From NCBI GenBank assembly GCA_030614585.1, contig JAUWTT010000152.1, forward strand, positions 1 through 8,329: 8,329 nucleotides of DNA, given 5' to 3'. Below the pieces are notes generated by a model. That model was given only the letters and a program-made list of their open reading frames with translations. It did no database searches and was not told the origin of the DNA. Source of the stretch: Acidobacteriota bacterium. Its GTDB lineage: Bacteria; Acidobacteriota; UBA6911; RPQK01; JAPXNP01. A program made the translations under genes and the position numbers. This document shows, piece by piece, positions 1 to 5,034 of the stretch (positions are counted from its first letter, which is position 1; the number at the start of each line of letters is the position of its first letter).

Positions 1-174
1 AAACCCACGAATACTTGACCCGTCGAAACCAAACCCTTCTTCGAAGCTCTCTTCCGTCAACAGCCGCGGCATACATGTGAAATGCTGCCAAAGTCCGGGA
101 AGATCACAAAACCTGAGATCGACCGCCACAATTTCGCGATCCTTTATCCACTGAACTATTTCTTTTGCGTCCAT
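1..174 (-). CDS. glnA: Type I glutamine synthetase, N-terminal part (cut by window edge)
   Basis: Glutamine synthetase makes glutamine from glutamate, ammonia and ATP in the cytoplasm and is the main entry of ammonium into metabolism. Only the first 58 codons are here, read from an ATG at 174-172 and open to base 1. The peptide has the N-terminal beta-grasp pattern of GS type I: VDLRFCDLPGLWQHFT (residues 18-33), then EEGFGFDGSSIRGF (45-58). D51 in the FDGSS loop matches Asp50 of enterobacterial GS, which reaches into the neighbouring subunit's active site and helps bind ammonium. The start is supported by a Shine-Dalgarno sequence (AAGGAAGGG, 192-184) about nine bases upstream. The rest of the gene, including the ATP and adenylylation regions, lies outside the window. 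Identification from this short stretch is firm because the motif is specific to GS-I; the subtype is not decidable. Confidence 0.93.
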   Translation of the reverse strand, partial: MDAKEIVQWIKDREIVAVDLRFCDLPGLWQHFTCMPRLLTEESFEEGFGFDGSSIRGF

Positions 175-240
175 GCCTAAGTACCCTTCCTTTATGTGTG
201 CTTAATTGTGTTACTCGAGACTGCGCAATAATGCACATTC

Positions 241-290
241 AACCTGACAATAGACGACTATTTTCGACATTTTCGACAATTTGTCAACTC
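241..290 (-). promoter_or_regulatory. Candidate glnA promoter/operator region with clustered repeats
   Basis: On the minus strand this stretch holds TTGACA (287-282), a perfect -35 hexamer, but no good -10 lies 16-18 bases downstream. The same bases carry several small repeats. GACAATTTGTC (275-285) is an inverted repeat with one central base. TGTCGAAAA occurs twice in tandem (minus strand, 278-261). AATAG-ACGA-CTATT (249-262) is an inverted repeat. TGACAA (245-250) and TTGTCA (281-286) face each other. This density 70-115 bases upstream of a nitrogen-assimilation gene fits an operator region, but no known regulator site is matched and no sigma-54 GG/GC element was found. Confidence 0.35.
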
Positions 291-538
291 TAAATAACAT
301 TTATGTCCCACTTTACACGTGCAATATGCACGGCGTCGTGAAGCTGGGATATGTTTTCCGATTCTATCTACTGGCGGCAGGGCAGGGGAAGAGGCTTCCC
401 AAATTCCAAGAATCAATTCCAATTAAACCCACACTTCAAACTCGCTTGCAGGAACCGTCTAACTTACTGACATATAGGTGGTTAAAAGCTCTGTGGAAGT
501 CGAGATACTGAGTTTGTTGAATTGACGTTGTTTGGGAT

Positions 539-562
539 TTGGTACTTGGTGCTTGGTACTTG
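539..562. repeat. 7-base tandem repeat TTGGTRC, about 3.4 copies
   Basis: TTGGTAC (539-545), TTGGTGC (546-552) and TTGGTAC (553-559) follow each other and end in a partial TTG. The run lies about 80 bases beyond the stop of the transporter gene. I infer it belongs to the short dispersed intergenic repeats common in large environmental genomes; one copy in one window cannot show that. Confidence 0.6.
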
Positions 563-567
563 CCTCG

Positions 568-597
568 GGGCGTGCGACCAATTTCTGCAACACGCCC
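568..597 (-). terminator. Possible weak hairpin downstream of the transporter gene
   Basis: GGGCGTG (568-574) pairs perfectly with CACGCCC (591-597) across a 16-base loop, 47 bases past the transporter stop. No T-run follows on the minus strand, so a classical Rho-independent terminator is not supported. It may be a 3' end structure or chance. Confidence 0.25.
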
Positions 598-643
598 GTT
601 AGTCCGCGCTTCTCACAAAGTGGCTACTGCTGATCCTAGCCGA

Positions 644-1795
644 CTAGAAAAGTGGAGCGGCACCAAGCAGTGCGGCAATAATCGCCAAAGCAATAGCGGT
701 GACCCGTAGGATATTCAGACCGGAGGCAACACTCTTACCCTTGGCCAGGGATCCAATCCAGGCAGGGATCGTGCTGGCGCCGATGAGTCCGATCGCGAAG
801 ATTACGCCGAACAGCGTCCCGCGCTGAGCTTCTTCGAAATGCTGGAAGGCGACACCAATGGTGGTAGGAAAGATCGGGGCGAATACGGCTCCTGCCAGCA
901 GCACGGCTTTCCTTGCGGCGCCCAAGCTCTTGGCGCGCATCATCATCGTGATGGCAACAGCGGCGATCAATGCGGCGCCTGCCAGCACGTAACCACCTAT
1001 CGGAGTGAGATTAATCCCGGTGACTCTGTCTTGCAGGCCTACCACGAGCCGACCGATCATCATTGCCACAAAGAACAGCGAGAGCATCTTCGAAGCCTGG
1101 TTCTCATTCGCTCCGAGTTCGGACGCGTAGCTCGTGATCCACACCGCCATCGACACTTCCAGCCCGATATAACAGAACAGTGTGAGTGCGGCCAGCCAGG
1201 TTATGTGGTTTGCGAGAAGTCCTAGAGCGACATCCGCACTGAATGATCCACCCCCGGTTGTCGGGAAAGTACCAAATAGGGCGAAGAGGACAGCTGGGAG
1301 ACAGACCAGGCCCACAATGGTCAACGAGTTGCCATAGCCCATCCGAGTAAAGAGGAAGGCGGTCAGAATTGGAATCAACAGAGCCCCAAGGCCGAAGAAA
1401 GCAGTCCCCAGGTTGCTTCCTGCGGAGAGGTCGTCGAACAACATCGGGTTAAGGGTGTTGCCCGCTACGTTGACAAACTGTCCGGCGATTCCCAGGAGAA
1501 GACAAGCTGCTATGACGGAGCCGATGGTCTTACCCCGGCCAATCAGAAAGATGGCGAGCGCAGAAAGCAGAGCACCCGCTATGACGATGACCCGAAATCC
1601 CAGGGTATCGAGCAGGAGCCCTGCAAGGATGGCCATTACCACCATCGTCCACTGCAGCGCAGCTACGATCTTCCCAAACTGGGCATCGTCAGCTCCAATC
1701 CGTGGTGCCAACTTAAGCTTTATGCTGCCCAGGAAGGCGACGACGATTCCAAAGATAAAGACGCTGTAAAAACCGGAAAGCATTGCAGCAGACAT
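644..1795 (-). CDS. Major facilitator superfamily transporter, FHS (FucP/GluP)-like, probable sugar permease
   Basis: This 383-residue inner-membrane protein has about twelve hydrophobic helices, at roughly 8-27, 44-64, 68-86, 92-118, 129-150, 157-176, 199-221, 235-253, 265-285, 296-316, 327-349 and 359-380. A motif-A-like GLLLDTLGFR (59-68) lies in the loop between helices 2 and 3, as expected for the superfamily. Two regions recall the fucose/glucose-galactose:H+ symporter (FHS) family: YIGLEVSMAVWITSYA (209-224, compare YVGAEV in that family) and APIFPTTIG (306-314, compare the SIMFPTIF pattern). The ATG at 1795-1793 is preceded by a very strong GGAGGAGGGA. The gene lies downstream of a GmhA-like isomerase on the same strand with a 109-base gap that contains its own promoter candidate. 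Proton-coupled sugar uptake is inferred from subfamily and neighbours; the substrate is unknown, and other MFS roles are possible. Confidence 0.85.
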   Translation of the reverse strand: MSAAMLSGFYSVFIFGIVVAFLGSIKLKLAPRIGADDAQFGKIVAALQWTMVVMAILAGLLLDTLGFRVIVIAGALLSALAIFLIGRGKTIGSVIAACLLLGIAGQFVNVAGNTLNPMLFDDLSAGSNLGTAFFGLGALLIPILTAFLFTRMGYGNSLTIVGLVCLPAVLFALFGTFPTTGGGSFSADVALGLLANHITWLAALTLFCYIGLEVSMAVWITSYASELGANENQASKMLSLFFVAMMIGRLVVGLQDRVTGINLTPIGGYVLAGAALIAAVAITMMMRAKSLGAARKAVLLAGAVFAPIFPTTIGVAFQHFEEAQRGTLFGVIFAIGLIGASTIPAWIGSLAKGKSVASGLNILRVTAIALAIIAALLGAAPLF

Positions 1796-1838
1796 AGACT
1801 CCCTCCTCCCGAAGCTATTCAGTCATGAATCGGGCGGG

Positions 1839-1867
1839 ATTATAGCACGATGGCCGAGAGATCTCTC
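1839..1867 (-). promoter_or_regulatory. Candidate extended -10 promoter for the transporter gene
   Basis: The minus strand reads TGCTATAAT, a consensus TATAAT (1844-1839) with the TGN extension that lets a promoter work with a poor -35. The hexamer 17 bases upstream is GAGAGA (1867-1862), unlike TTGACA. Transcription would begin near 1832, giving a leader of about 37 bases that holds the strong ribosome binding site. It implies the transporter can be expressed apart from the isomerase gene upstream. Confidence 0.5.
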
Positions 1868-1868
1868 G
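1855..1868. promoter_or_regulatory. Perfect 14-base palindrome CGAGAGATCTCTCG, possible operator
   Basis: This sequence is its own exact reverse complement and covers the -35 position of the extended -10 promoter for the transporter gene. A dimeric repressor or activator could bind here. There is no T-run on either side, so termination is less likely. No regulator gene is in the window, and the matching protein is unknown. Confidence 0.4.
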
Positions 1869-1904
1869 AAAAGAATCGACGCCTGGTCCGCACGGAGCGG
1901 TGGA

Positions 1905-2468
1905 TCACAAGTCCTCCATAAAGGAATAGGCGACCAAATGTTGGATCAGGAAGTGAGCCTCTTCGATTCTCCCCATATGATGAGATTCCGCGAACACCGG
2001 ATGTTGCGCAATTTTGCCCAGTTCACCACCGGGCCTGCCAGTAAGGCCGACTGTGATCAGATCGTTTTGATTTGCCCAGGTAACAGCTTCGATCACATTG
2101 GGTGAATTTCCACTTCCGCTTATGGCAATCAACAGATCATCCGGTTTCGCAAAGTTTTTGAGTTGTTCCACGAAAACACTTGAGTAGCCGCAGTCGTTGG
2201 CCAGCGCGGTGAGCCACGGCAGGTTGTCAGTCAGAGATAGAACGCGGAAGCGGGTCTCTGCATTCAGTGAAGCTCCTTTTCCCAGATCATTGGCCAGGTG
2301 GCTCGCCGTCGCGGCGCTTCCACCATTCCCACAAAGGAAGATCTGGTTGCCACTTCTTCTTGCCTCAGCCAGGAGCTCGATCAAGTGGACTATCGGTGGA
2401 TCCGATATCGCTTGGAGCGTCTCCAAACTCCTTTTCTTATACTCTCGAACAAATTGCTCCGGTTCCAT
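1905..2468 (-). CDS. SIS-domain phosphosugar isomerase, GmhA/DiaA-like
   Basis: A 187-residue cytoplasmic protein of the sedoheptulose-7-phosphate isomerase (GmhA) type, a single SIS domain that normally works as a tetramer. Visible motifs are the phosphate-binding CGNGGSAATASH (46-57), the second sugar-phosphate loop SGSGNSPNVIEA (117-128) and the C-terminal helix GRIEEAHFLIQH (166-177). Aligned by eye to E. coli GmhA, catalytic His180 is kept as H172, but catalytic Glu65 becomes D61 (HLANDL for HFAEEL). Length is close to GmhA (about 192). The ATG at 2468-2466 has AAGGAAG upstream. Its neighbours are a divergent ROK kinase and an FHS-like transporter rather than heptose-LPS genes, so it may isomerise another phosphosugar. 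DiaA, a non-enzymatic replication factor of the same fold, is an alternative; the kept histidine argues mildly against it. Confidence 0.85.
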   Translation of the reverse strand: MEPEQFVREYKKRSLETLQAISDPPIVHLIELLAEARRSGNQIFLCGNGGSAATASHLANDLGKGASLNAETRFRVLSLTDNLPWLTALANDCGYSSVFVEQLKNFAKPDDLLIAISGSGNSPNVIEAVTWANQNDLITVGLTGRPGGELGKIAQHPVFAESHHMGRIEEAHFLIQHLVAYSFMEDL

Positions 2469-2531
2469 TGTCTTCCTTTCGAGGTTCGGTTGAAAGTCAC
2501 AAAACCAGCAAAGCCTCTTCTAGCGCCTACC

Positions 2532-2556
2532 GGGTGGCCTTCAGGAAAGCCAACCC
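2532..2556. promoter_or_regulatory. Strong imperfect hairpin in the divergent isomerase/kinase intergenic region
   Basis: GGGT (2532-2535) pairs with ACCC (2553-2556), GGC (2536-2538) with GCC (2549-2551) and TT with AA, around a CAGG loop (2542-2545). A single bulged A lies at 2552 and one C-A mismatch at 2539/2548. On the plus strand AGTTTTC follows, so it looks like a short-tailed terminator in that direction, though no plus-strand gene ends here. On the minus strand it would sit in the 5' leader of the isomerase mRNA, about 65 bases before the ATG. A regulatory role is inferred only. Confidence 0.35.
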
Positions 2557-2615
2557 AGTTTTCGCATGGCTCTTGCCACCTGCAGCAGATTTCAAGTGCT
2601 TGCAGAACCAGGATT

Positions 2616-2644
2616 CTTATACCATAGGCGGGCGCAGTCAGGAA
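2616..2644 (-). promoter_or_regulatory. Weak promoter candidate for the isomerase gene
   Basis: The minus strand holds TATAAG (2621-2616), five of six bases matching the -10 consensus. TTCCTG lies 17 bases upstream (2644-2639), a poor -35. If used, the isomerase mRNA would have a leader of about 140 bases containing the hairpin at 2532-2556. The kinase promoter must lie in the same 198-base gap, but I could not pick a convincing one; TTGCAG at 2600-2605 with the AT-rich TTATAC at 2617-2622 is spaced too closely. Confidence 0.25.
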
Positions 2645-2666
2645 TATCGAGGGGGAAGCAAGCGGA

Positions 2667-3587
2667 ATGAAGATTCTCTGTTTAGAAAGTGGTGGCACGA
2701 AACTCGTAGCAGCTCTGGCCGATCTGTCCGGAGAACTCCTGGATCGCCGGATCGAAATGCGTAGCTCCGGCCAGACCGCGGAGGTAACCATGCACCAGTT
2801 GCGCCGCATGGGGAAGGATCTTTCACGAGACACAACATTAGCGGCTGTCAGCCAGGGATTTGGTGGCACGGTTGACCGGTCACTCGGCTCTCCCACCCTC
2901 TGCTATCACGAAACAGGTTGGGATCAGGTGCACGCACAGAGTTTTCTCACCGATGCCTTCCGCGTCCCGGTCTTCATAGAGAACGACTGTAACCTGGCGG
3001 CGTTGGCAGAATATCGGTTTGCGGTTCCTAAACCGGCGGATACACTCTTATACGTGACCATTGGAACCGGAATTGGCGGAGGAGTCGTGCATCGTGGAAA
3101 GCTCGTCGAACTCGGTAACCTGGGTGAGGCCGAAATTGGACACATTGTCGTCGAACCCGAAGGACCTGAATGTCCCTGCGGCAATCATGGGTGCCTGGAG
3201 ACGCTCTGTTCGGGCCCCGGCCTCGAGAACCTTGCCCACCGAATTATTGGTGAAAGGACCACCGCGAGACTCATAATGAGTGATTTCAAGGCGGGCGACG
3301 CTCTCGCAGACCGGGTTTGCAGCGCGGCTGCCGGCTACATGGCCCAGGCTCTGGCGCCTGCGATTAACCTCTTTTCCCCGGATACCCTCATTTTCGGTGG
3401 AGGCGTCATGAACGACAACGCGGAGTATCTCTCCAAGATTCGCCACGAGACCCTGCCCAGAGTCTTCCCGCCCTTCAGGACATCCTGCTCTGAACGTTTC
3501 TTCCTGAGCTCGCTTCGCGAAGACGTAGTCTGTCAGGGCGCAGCCATCTACGCCCTGCAGAGATTGGGCGAACTTGATCCACACTAA
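2667..3587 (+). CDS. ROK-family sugar kinase
   Basis: A 306-residue cytoplasmic kinase of the ROK family, which phosphorylates hexoses or amino sugars with ATP. The nucleotide-binding start is LESGGTKL (6-13), with Glu where most members have Asp (DxGGT), as in fructokinase-type ROK proteins that read EAGGTK. IENDCN (104-109) carries the catalytic base D107. IGTGIGGGVV (132-141) is the second phosphate loop. EIGH (156-159) with CPCGNHGCLE (169-178) gives the zinc site H159, C169, C171, C176 and substrate-contacting glutamates. FGGGVM (243-248) is the adenosine motif. No helix-turn-helix precedes the domain, so it is a kinase, not a NagC-type repressor. GAGGGGGAAG lies upstream of the ATG. It is divergent from the SIS isomerase. 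The substrate (glucose, fructose, mannose or an N-acetyl amino sugar) cannot be decided. Confidence 0.9.
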   Translation: MKILCLESGGTKLVAALADLSGELLDRRIEMRSSGQTAEVTMHQLRRMGKDLSRDTTLAAVSQGFGGTVDRSLGSPTLCYHETGWDQVHAQSFLTDAFRVPVFIENDCNLAALAEYRFAVPKPADTLLYVTIGTGIGGGVVHRGKLVELGNLGEAEIGHIVVEPEGPECPCGNHGCLETLCSGPGLENLAHRIIGERTTARLIMSDFKAGDALADRVCSAAAGYMAQALAPAINLFSPDTLIFGGGVMNDNAEYLSKIRHETLPRVFPPFRTSCSERFFLSSLREDVVCQGAAIYALQRLGELDPH

Positions 3588-3694
3588 GGACATTGTGTAA
3601 ATTCTTACTCCGGTATTTATCCTCCAGCCTGAGCGTTTCGTTTCCAGGAAGAGTGCTGTGAGGTTCAAAGATCACGAAAGAAAGGAATCAGGGT

Positions 3695-3934
3695 ATGACA
3701 GAAGTTGTGGTTGAGATGGACAAAGGCAGGAACGAGAGGATCGTGTTTTCCCTGAGCGAATTCAAAGGGAAAAGCTACGCCGATGTCAGGATTTACTATG
3801 AGGATGATGAAGGGGAGTGGAAGCCGACTAAGAAGGGAGTGACAGTAGCTTTGGATGAGTTCCCCCAGTTTAAGGAGAACATCCTGGAGCTCGAAAACTA
3901 CCTTGTCGAAAAGGGCCATATTCCCAAACCTTGA
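3695..3934 (+). CDS. PC4/p15-like transcriptional coactivator family protein (ssDNA binding)
   Basis: A 79-residue protein matching the C-terminal DNA-binding domain of eukaryotic coactivator PC4. The conserved core is visible: FSLSEFKGKSYADVRIYY (18-35), then the acidic turn EDDEGEWKPTKKGVTV (36-51), and a C-terminal helix with DEFPQFKENI (54-63). In PC4 the corresponding segments are the curved beta sheet that binds single-stranded or melted DNA as a dimer, and the helix that forms the dimer interface. Bacterial relatives are small stand-alone domains like this one; their physiological role is poorly defined. AAAGGA about eight bases before the ATG supports the start. The gene begins 107 bases after the kinase stop and ends 41 bases before a CDGSH gene on the same strand, with which it may be co-transcribed. 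The cell role is inference; the family call is strong. Confidence 0.85.
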   Translation: MTEVVVEMDKGRNERIVFSLSEFKGKSYADVRIYYEDDEGEWKPTKKGVTVALDEFPQFKENILELENYLVEKGHIPKP

Positions 3935-3975
3935 CACTCCAAACACTCAAGCAAACAAGAGACCTGAGGCGGAAA

Positions 3976-4200
3976 ATGGCGAAATGTGAAATCAAATGCG
4001 CCCCAAACGGCCCTCTCATTGTCCGTGGCGACCTTGAATTGAAAGACGCAGCGGGTAACCCCTTTGGCCTCGGTGGCCGTTCGCAGGTGGCCCTCTGCCG
4101 CTGCGGGGCATCTGAAAACAAACCTTTTTGTGACGGTGCCCATAAGCGAGTTGGGTTCGACTCGACTGTCACATGCAGTGATCTCCCGCCGATTTCCTAA
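3976..4200 (+). CDS. Single-CDGSH-domain iron-sulfur protein
   Basis: A 74-residue small protein with a complete CDGSH signature, CRCGASENKPFCDGAH (41-56). It binds a 2Fe-2S cluster through C41, C43, C52 and H56, the three-cysteine, one-histidine ligation typical of mitoNEET-type proteins. The upstream part (GPLIVRGDLELKDAAGNPF, 12-30) matches the strand-rich lead-in common to bacterial members. There is no membrane anchor, so it should be cytoplasmic and probably dimeric. Proposed roles in the family are electron or cluster transfer and redox sensing; none can be chosen here. I start at the ATG 3976 rather than the in-frame TTG at 3931, which overlaps the PC4 stop. The ATG follows GAGGCGGA, and the peptide then begins just before the conserved region. 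It is probably in one operon with the PC4 gene. Confidence 0.88.
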   Translation: MAKCEIKCAPNGPLIVRGDLELKDAAGNPFGLGGRSQVALCRCGASENKPFCDGAHKRVGFDSTVTCSDLPPIS

Positions 4201-4548
4201 AGAAGTGTGCAGGCCGCGCCTCCCATCACAAGCCGCGCTCCAACAAATAGATGCCCACCCCAGGCAGCCTGCATTAACCGGTGCCTGATCTTGAGATCTG
4301 TTTCGAATTTCGAACTTAGGATTTAGAAGGGCAAGGGGGGTACGGCGCCGTGTGCCGCGGCAGGGGAGGGGCGCGGGGAATCCTTAACCAGGAAAGCGGG
4401 GAAGGAGGCCCGAGAACTCGATATCTGGAACGTCGCATAAGAAATATTATGTTAAGTTATCAGTCTTCTTCGAGAACCTTTGGTCTTCTTTAGTGCTTGA
4501 TATTGAACCTTATAGGATTAGTTGTAAGCGGCTAACAACAAAGGATTC
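4201..4548. other. 348-base convergent gap, G-rich, no gene
   Basis: Plus-strand CDGSH and minus-strand DUF151 genes converge here, and no coding frame is convincing. Possible 3' end structures are CAGGCA (4261-4266) facing TGCCTG (4282-4287), followed by GATCT-TG-AGATC (4287-4298) and TGTTT. Next come TTCGAATTTCGAA (4302-4314) and the perfect palindrome ACGGCGCCGT (4342-4351). G-runs lie at 4335-4340, 4363-4366, 4368-4371, 4375-4378 and 4398-4401. The part from about 4435 to 4548 is AT-rich and repeats TCTTCTT. An imperfect hairpin (GTTGT...ACAAC, 4521-4539) sits ten bases beyond the DUF151 stop without a T-run. No canonical terminator is evident for either operon. Confidence 0.5.
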
Positions 4549-5034
4549 CTACATCTCGTATTTGCCCAGATCCTCCGGTCGAAGGTTCTCGAGCCACTCC
4601 TTGACCTCTTCCGGGTCAAGTTTGGCTTTGTCGAGAGTGAGGTTCCGGCTGTTCTGAATGACGTCCTCGGTTACGAAGATCGGAGCATCCGCTCTTAGTG
4701 CTAACGCAATGGCATCGCTCGGGCGACTATCGACAGCAAGCGGCTCCCCATCGAATACAAGATGGATACTGGCGTAAAAGGTGTTGTCCTTGAGGTGAGT
4801 GACAACAATCTTCTGGACTTCGGCATCCAGGTGCAGAAGCACATTCTTGAGAAGATCGTGAGTCATCGGGCGCGGAGTATCGATGCGTTCAATCTGCAGC
4901 GCGATCGCGTTGGCTTCAAAAATCCCTACCCAAATAGGAAGTAATGTGTTCTTTTCGACGTCCTGGAGAATAACGATTGGTGAGTTCGTGATGGGATCCA
5001 TCATGAGCCCTTTGATCTTAAACTCGCGCTCCAT
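4549..5034 (-). CDS. Bifunctional nuclease family protein (DUF151)
   Basis: A 161-residue cytoplasmic protein of the DUF151/BFN family. Founding plant members were reported to have DNase and RNase activity; bacterial function is little known. The family core is clear: LPIWVGIFEANAIALQIE (32-49), RPMTHDLLKNVL (55-66), DNTFYASI (83-90) and VDSRPSDAIALALR (101-114), then APIFVTEDV (117-125). A charged C-terminal helix (141-161) follows, as in many bacterial relatives. An upstream in-frame ATG at 5100 would add 22 residues lying wholly inside miaB. I choose the ATG at 5034 because CAGGAGG lies six bases before it and the family normally begins near here. Its first 17 bases overlap the end of miaB in another frame, so translation is likely coupled to miaB. 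Confidence 0.9.
   Translation of the reverse strand: MEREFKIKGLMMDPITNSPIVILQDVEKNTLLPIWVGIFEANAIALQIERIDTPRPMTHDLLKNVLLHLDAEVQKIVVTHLKDNTFYASIHLVFDGEPLAVDSRPSDAIALALRADAPIFVTEDVIQNSRNLTLDKAKLDPEEVKEWLENLRPEDLGKYEM

Larger units (their letters stand above)
175..643. other. 469-base gap between glnA and the transporter gene
   Basis: No convincing gene is present. The only open frame of note (281-511, plus) starts with TTG, lacks a ribosome binding site and resembles no family I know. Besides the glnA upstream region and the tandem repeat at 539-562, the gap holds an inverted repeat at 318-332 (CGTGCA-ATA-TGCACG). A related sequence, GCGCAATAATGCAC, lies at 223-236, closer to glnA. No tRNA cloverleaf or rRNA sequence was recognised. 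Confidence 0.6.

Noticed and set aside
201..250. Sigma-54 promoter for glnA
   Set aside because: A TTGC element (minus strand, near 228-225) lacks the required GG twelve bases upstream.
281..511. 76-codon plus-strand open frame
   Set aside because: TTG start without a ribosome binding site, no recognisable family and atypical composition; it overlaps the glnA upstream repeats.
2667..2700. ROK protein as a transcription repressor (NagC/Mlc type)
   Set aside because: The protein begins directly at the ATP-binding motif with no N-terminal helix-turn-helix.
2390..2896. 168-codon minus-strand open frame across the isomerase start and kinase gene
   Set aside because: It is antisense to the ROK kinase and out of frame with the isomerase, and both of those have complete family motifs.
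3931..3975. TTG start for the CDGSH gene
   Set aside because: It overlaps the PC4 stop and adds unconserved residues; the ATG at 3976 has a ribosome binding site.
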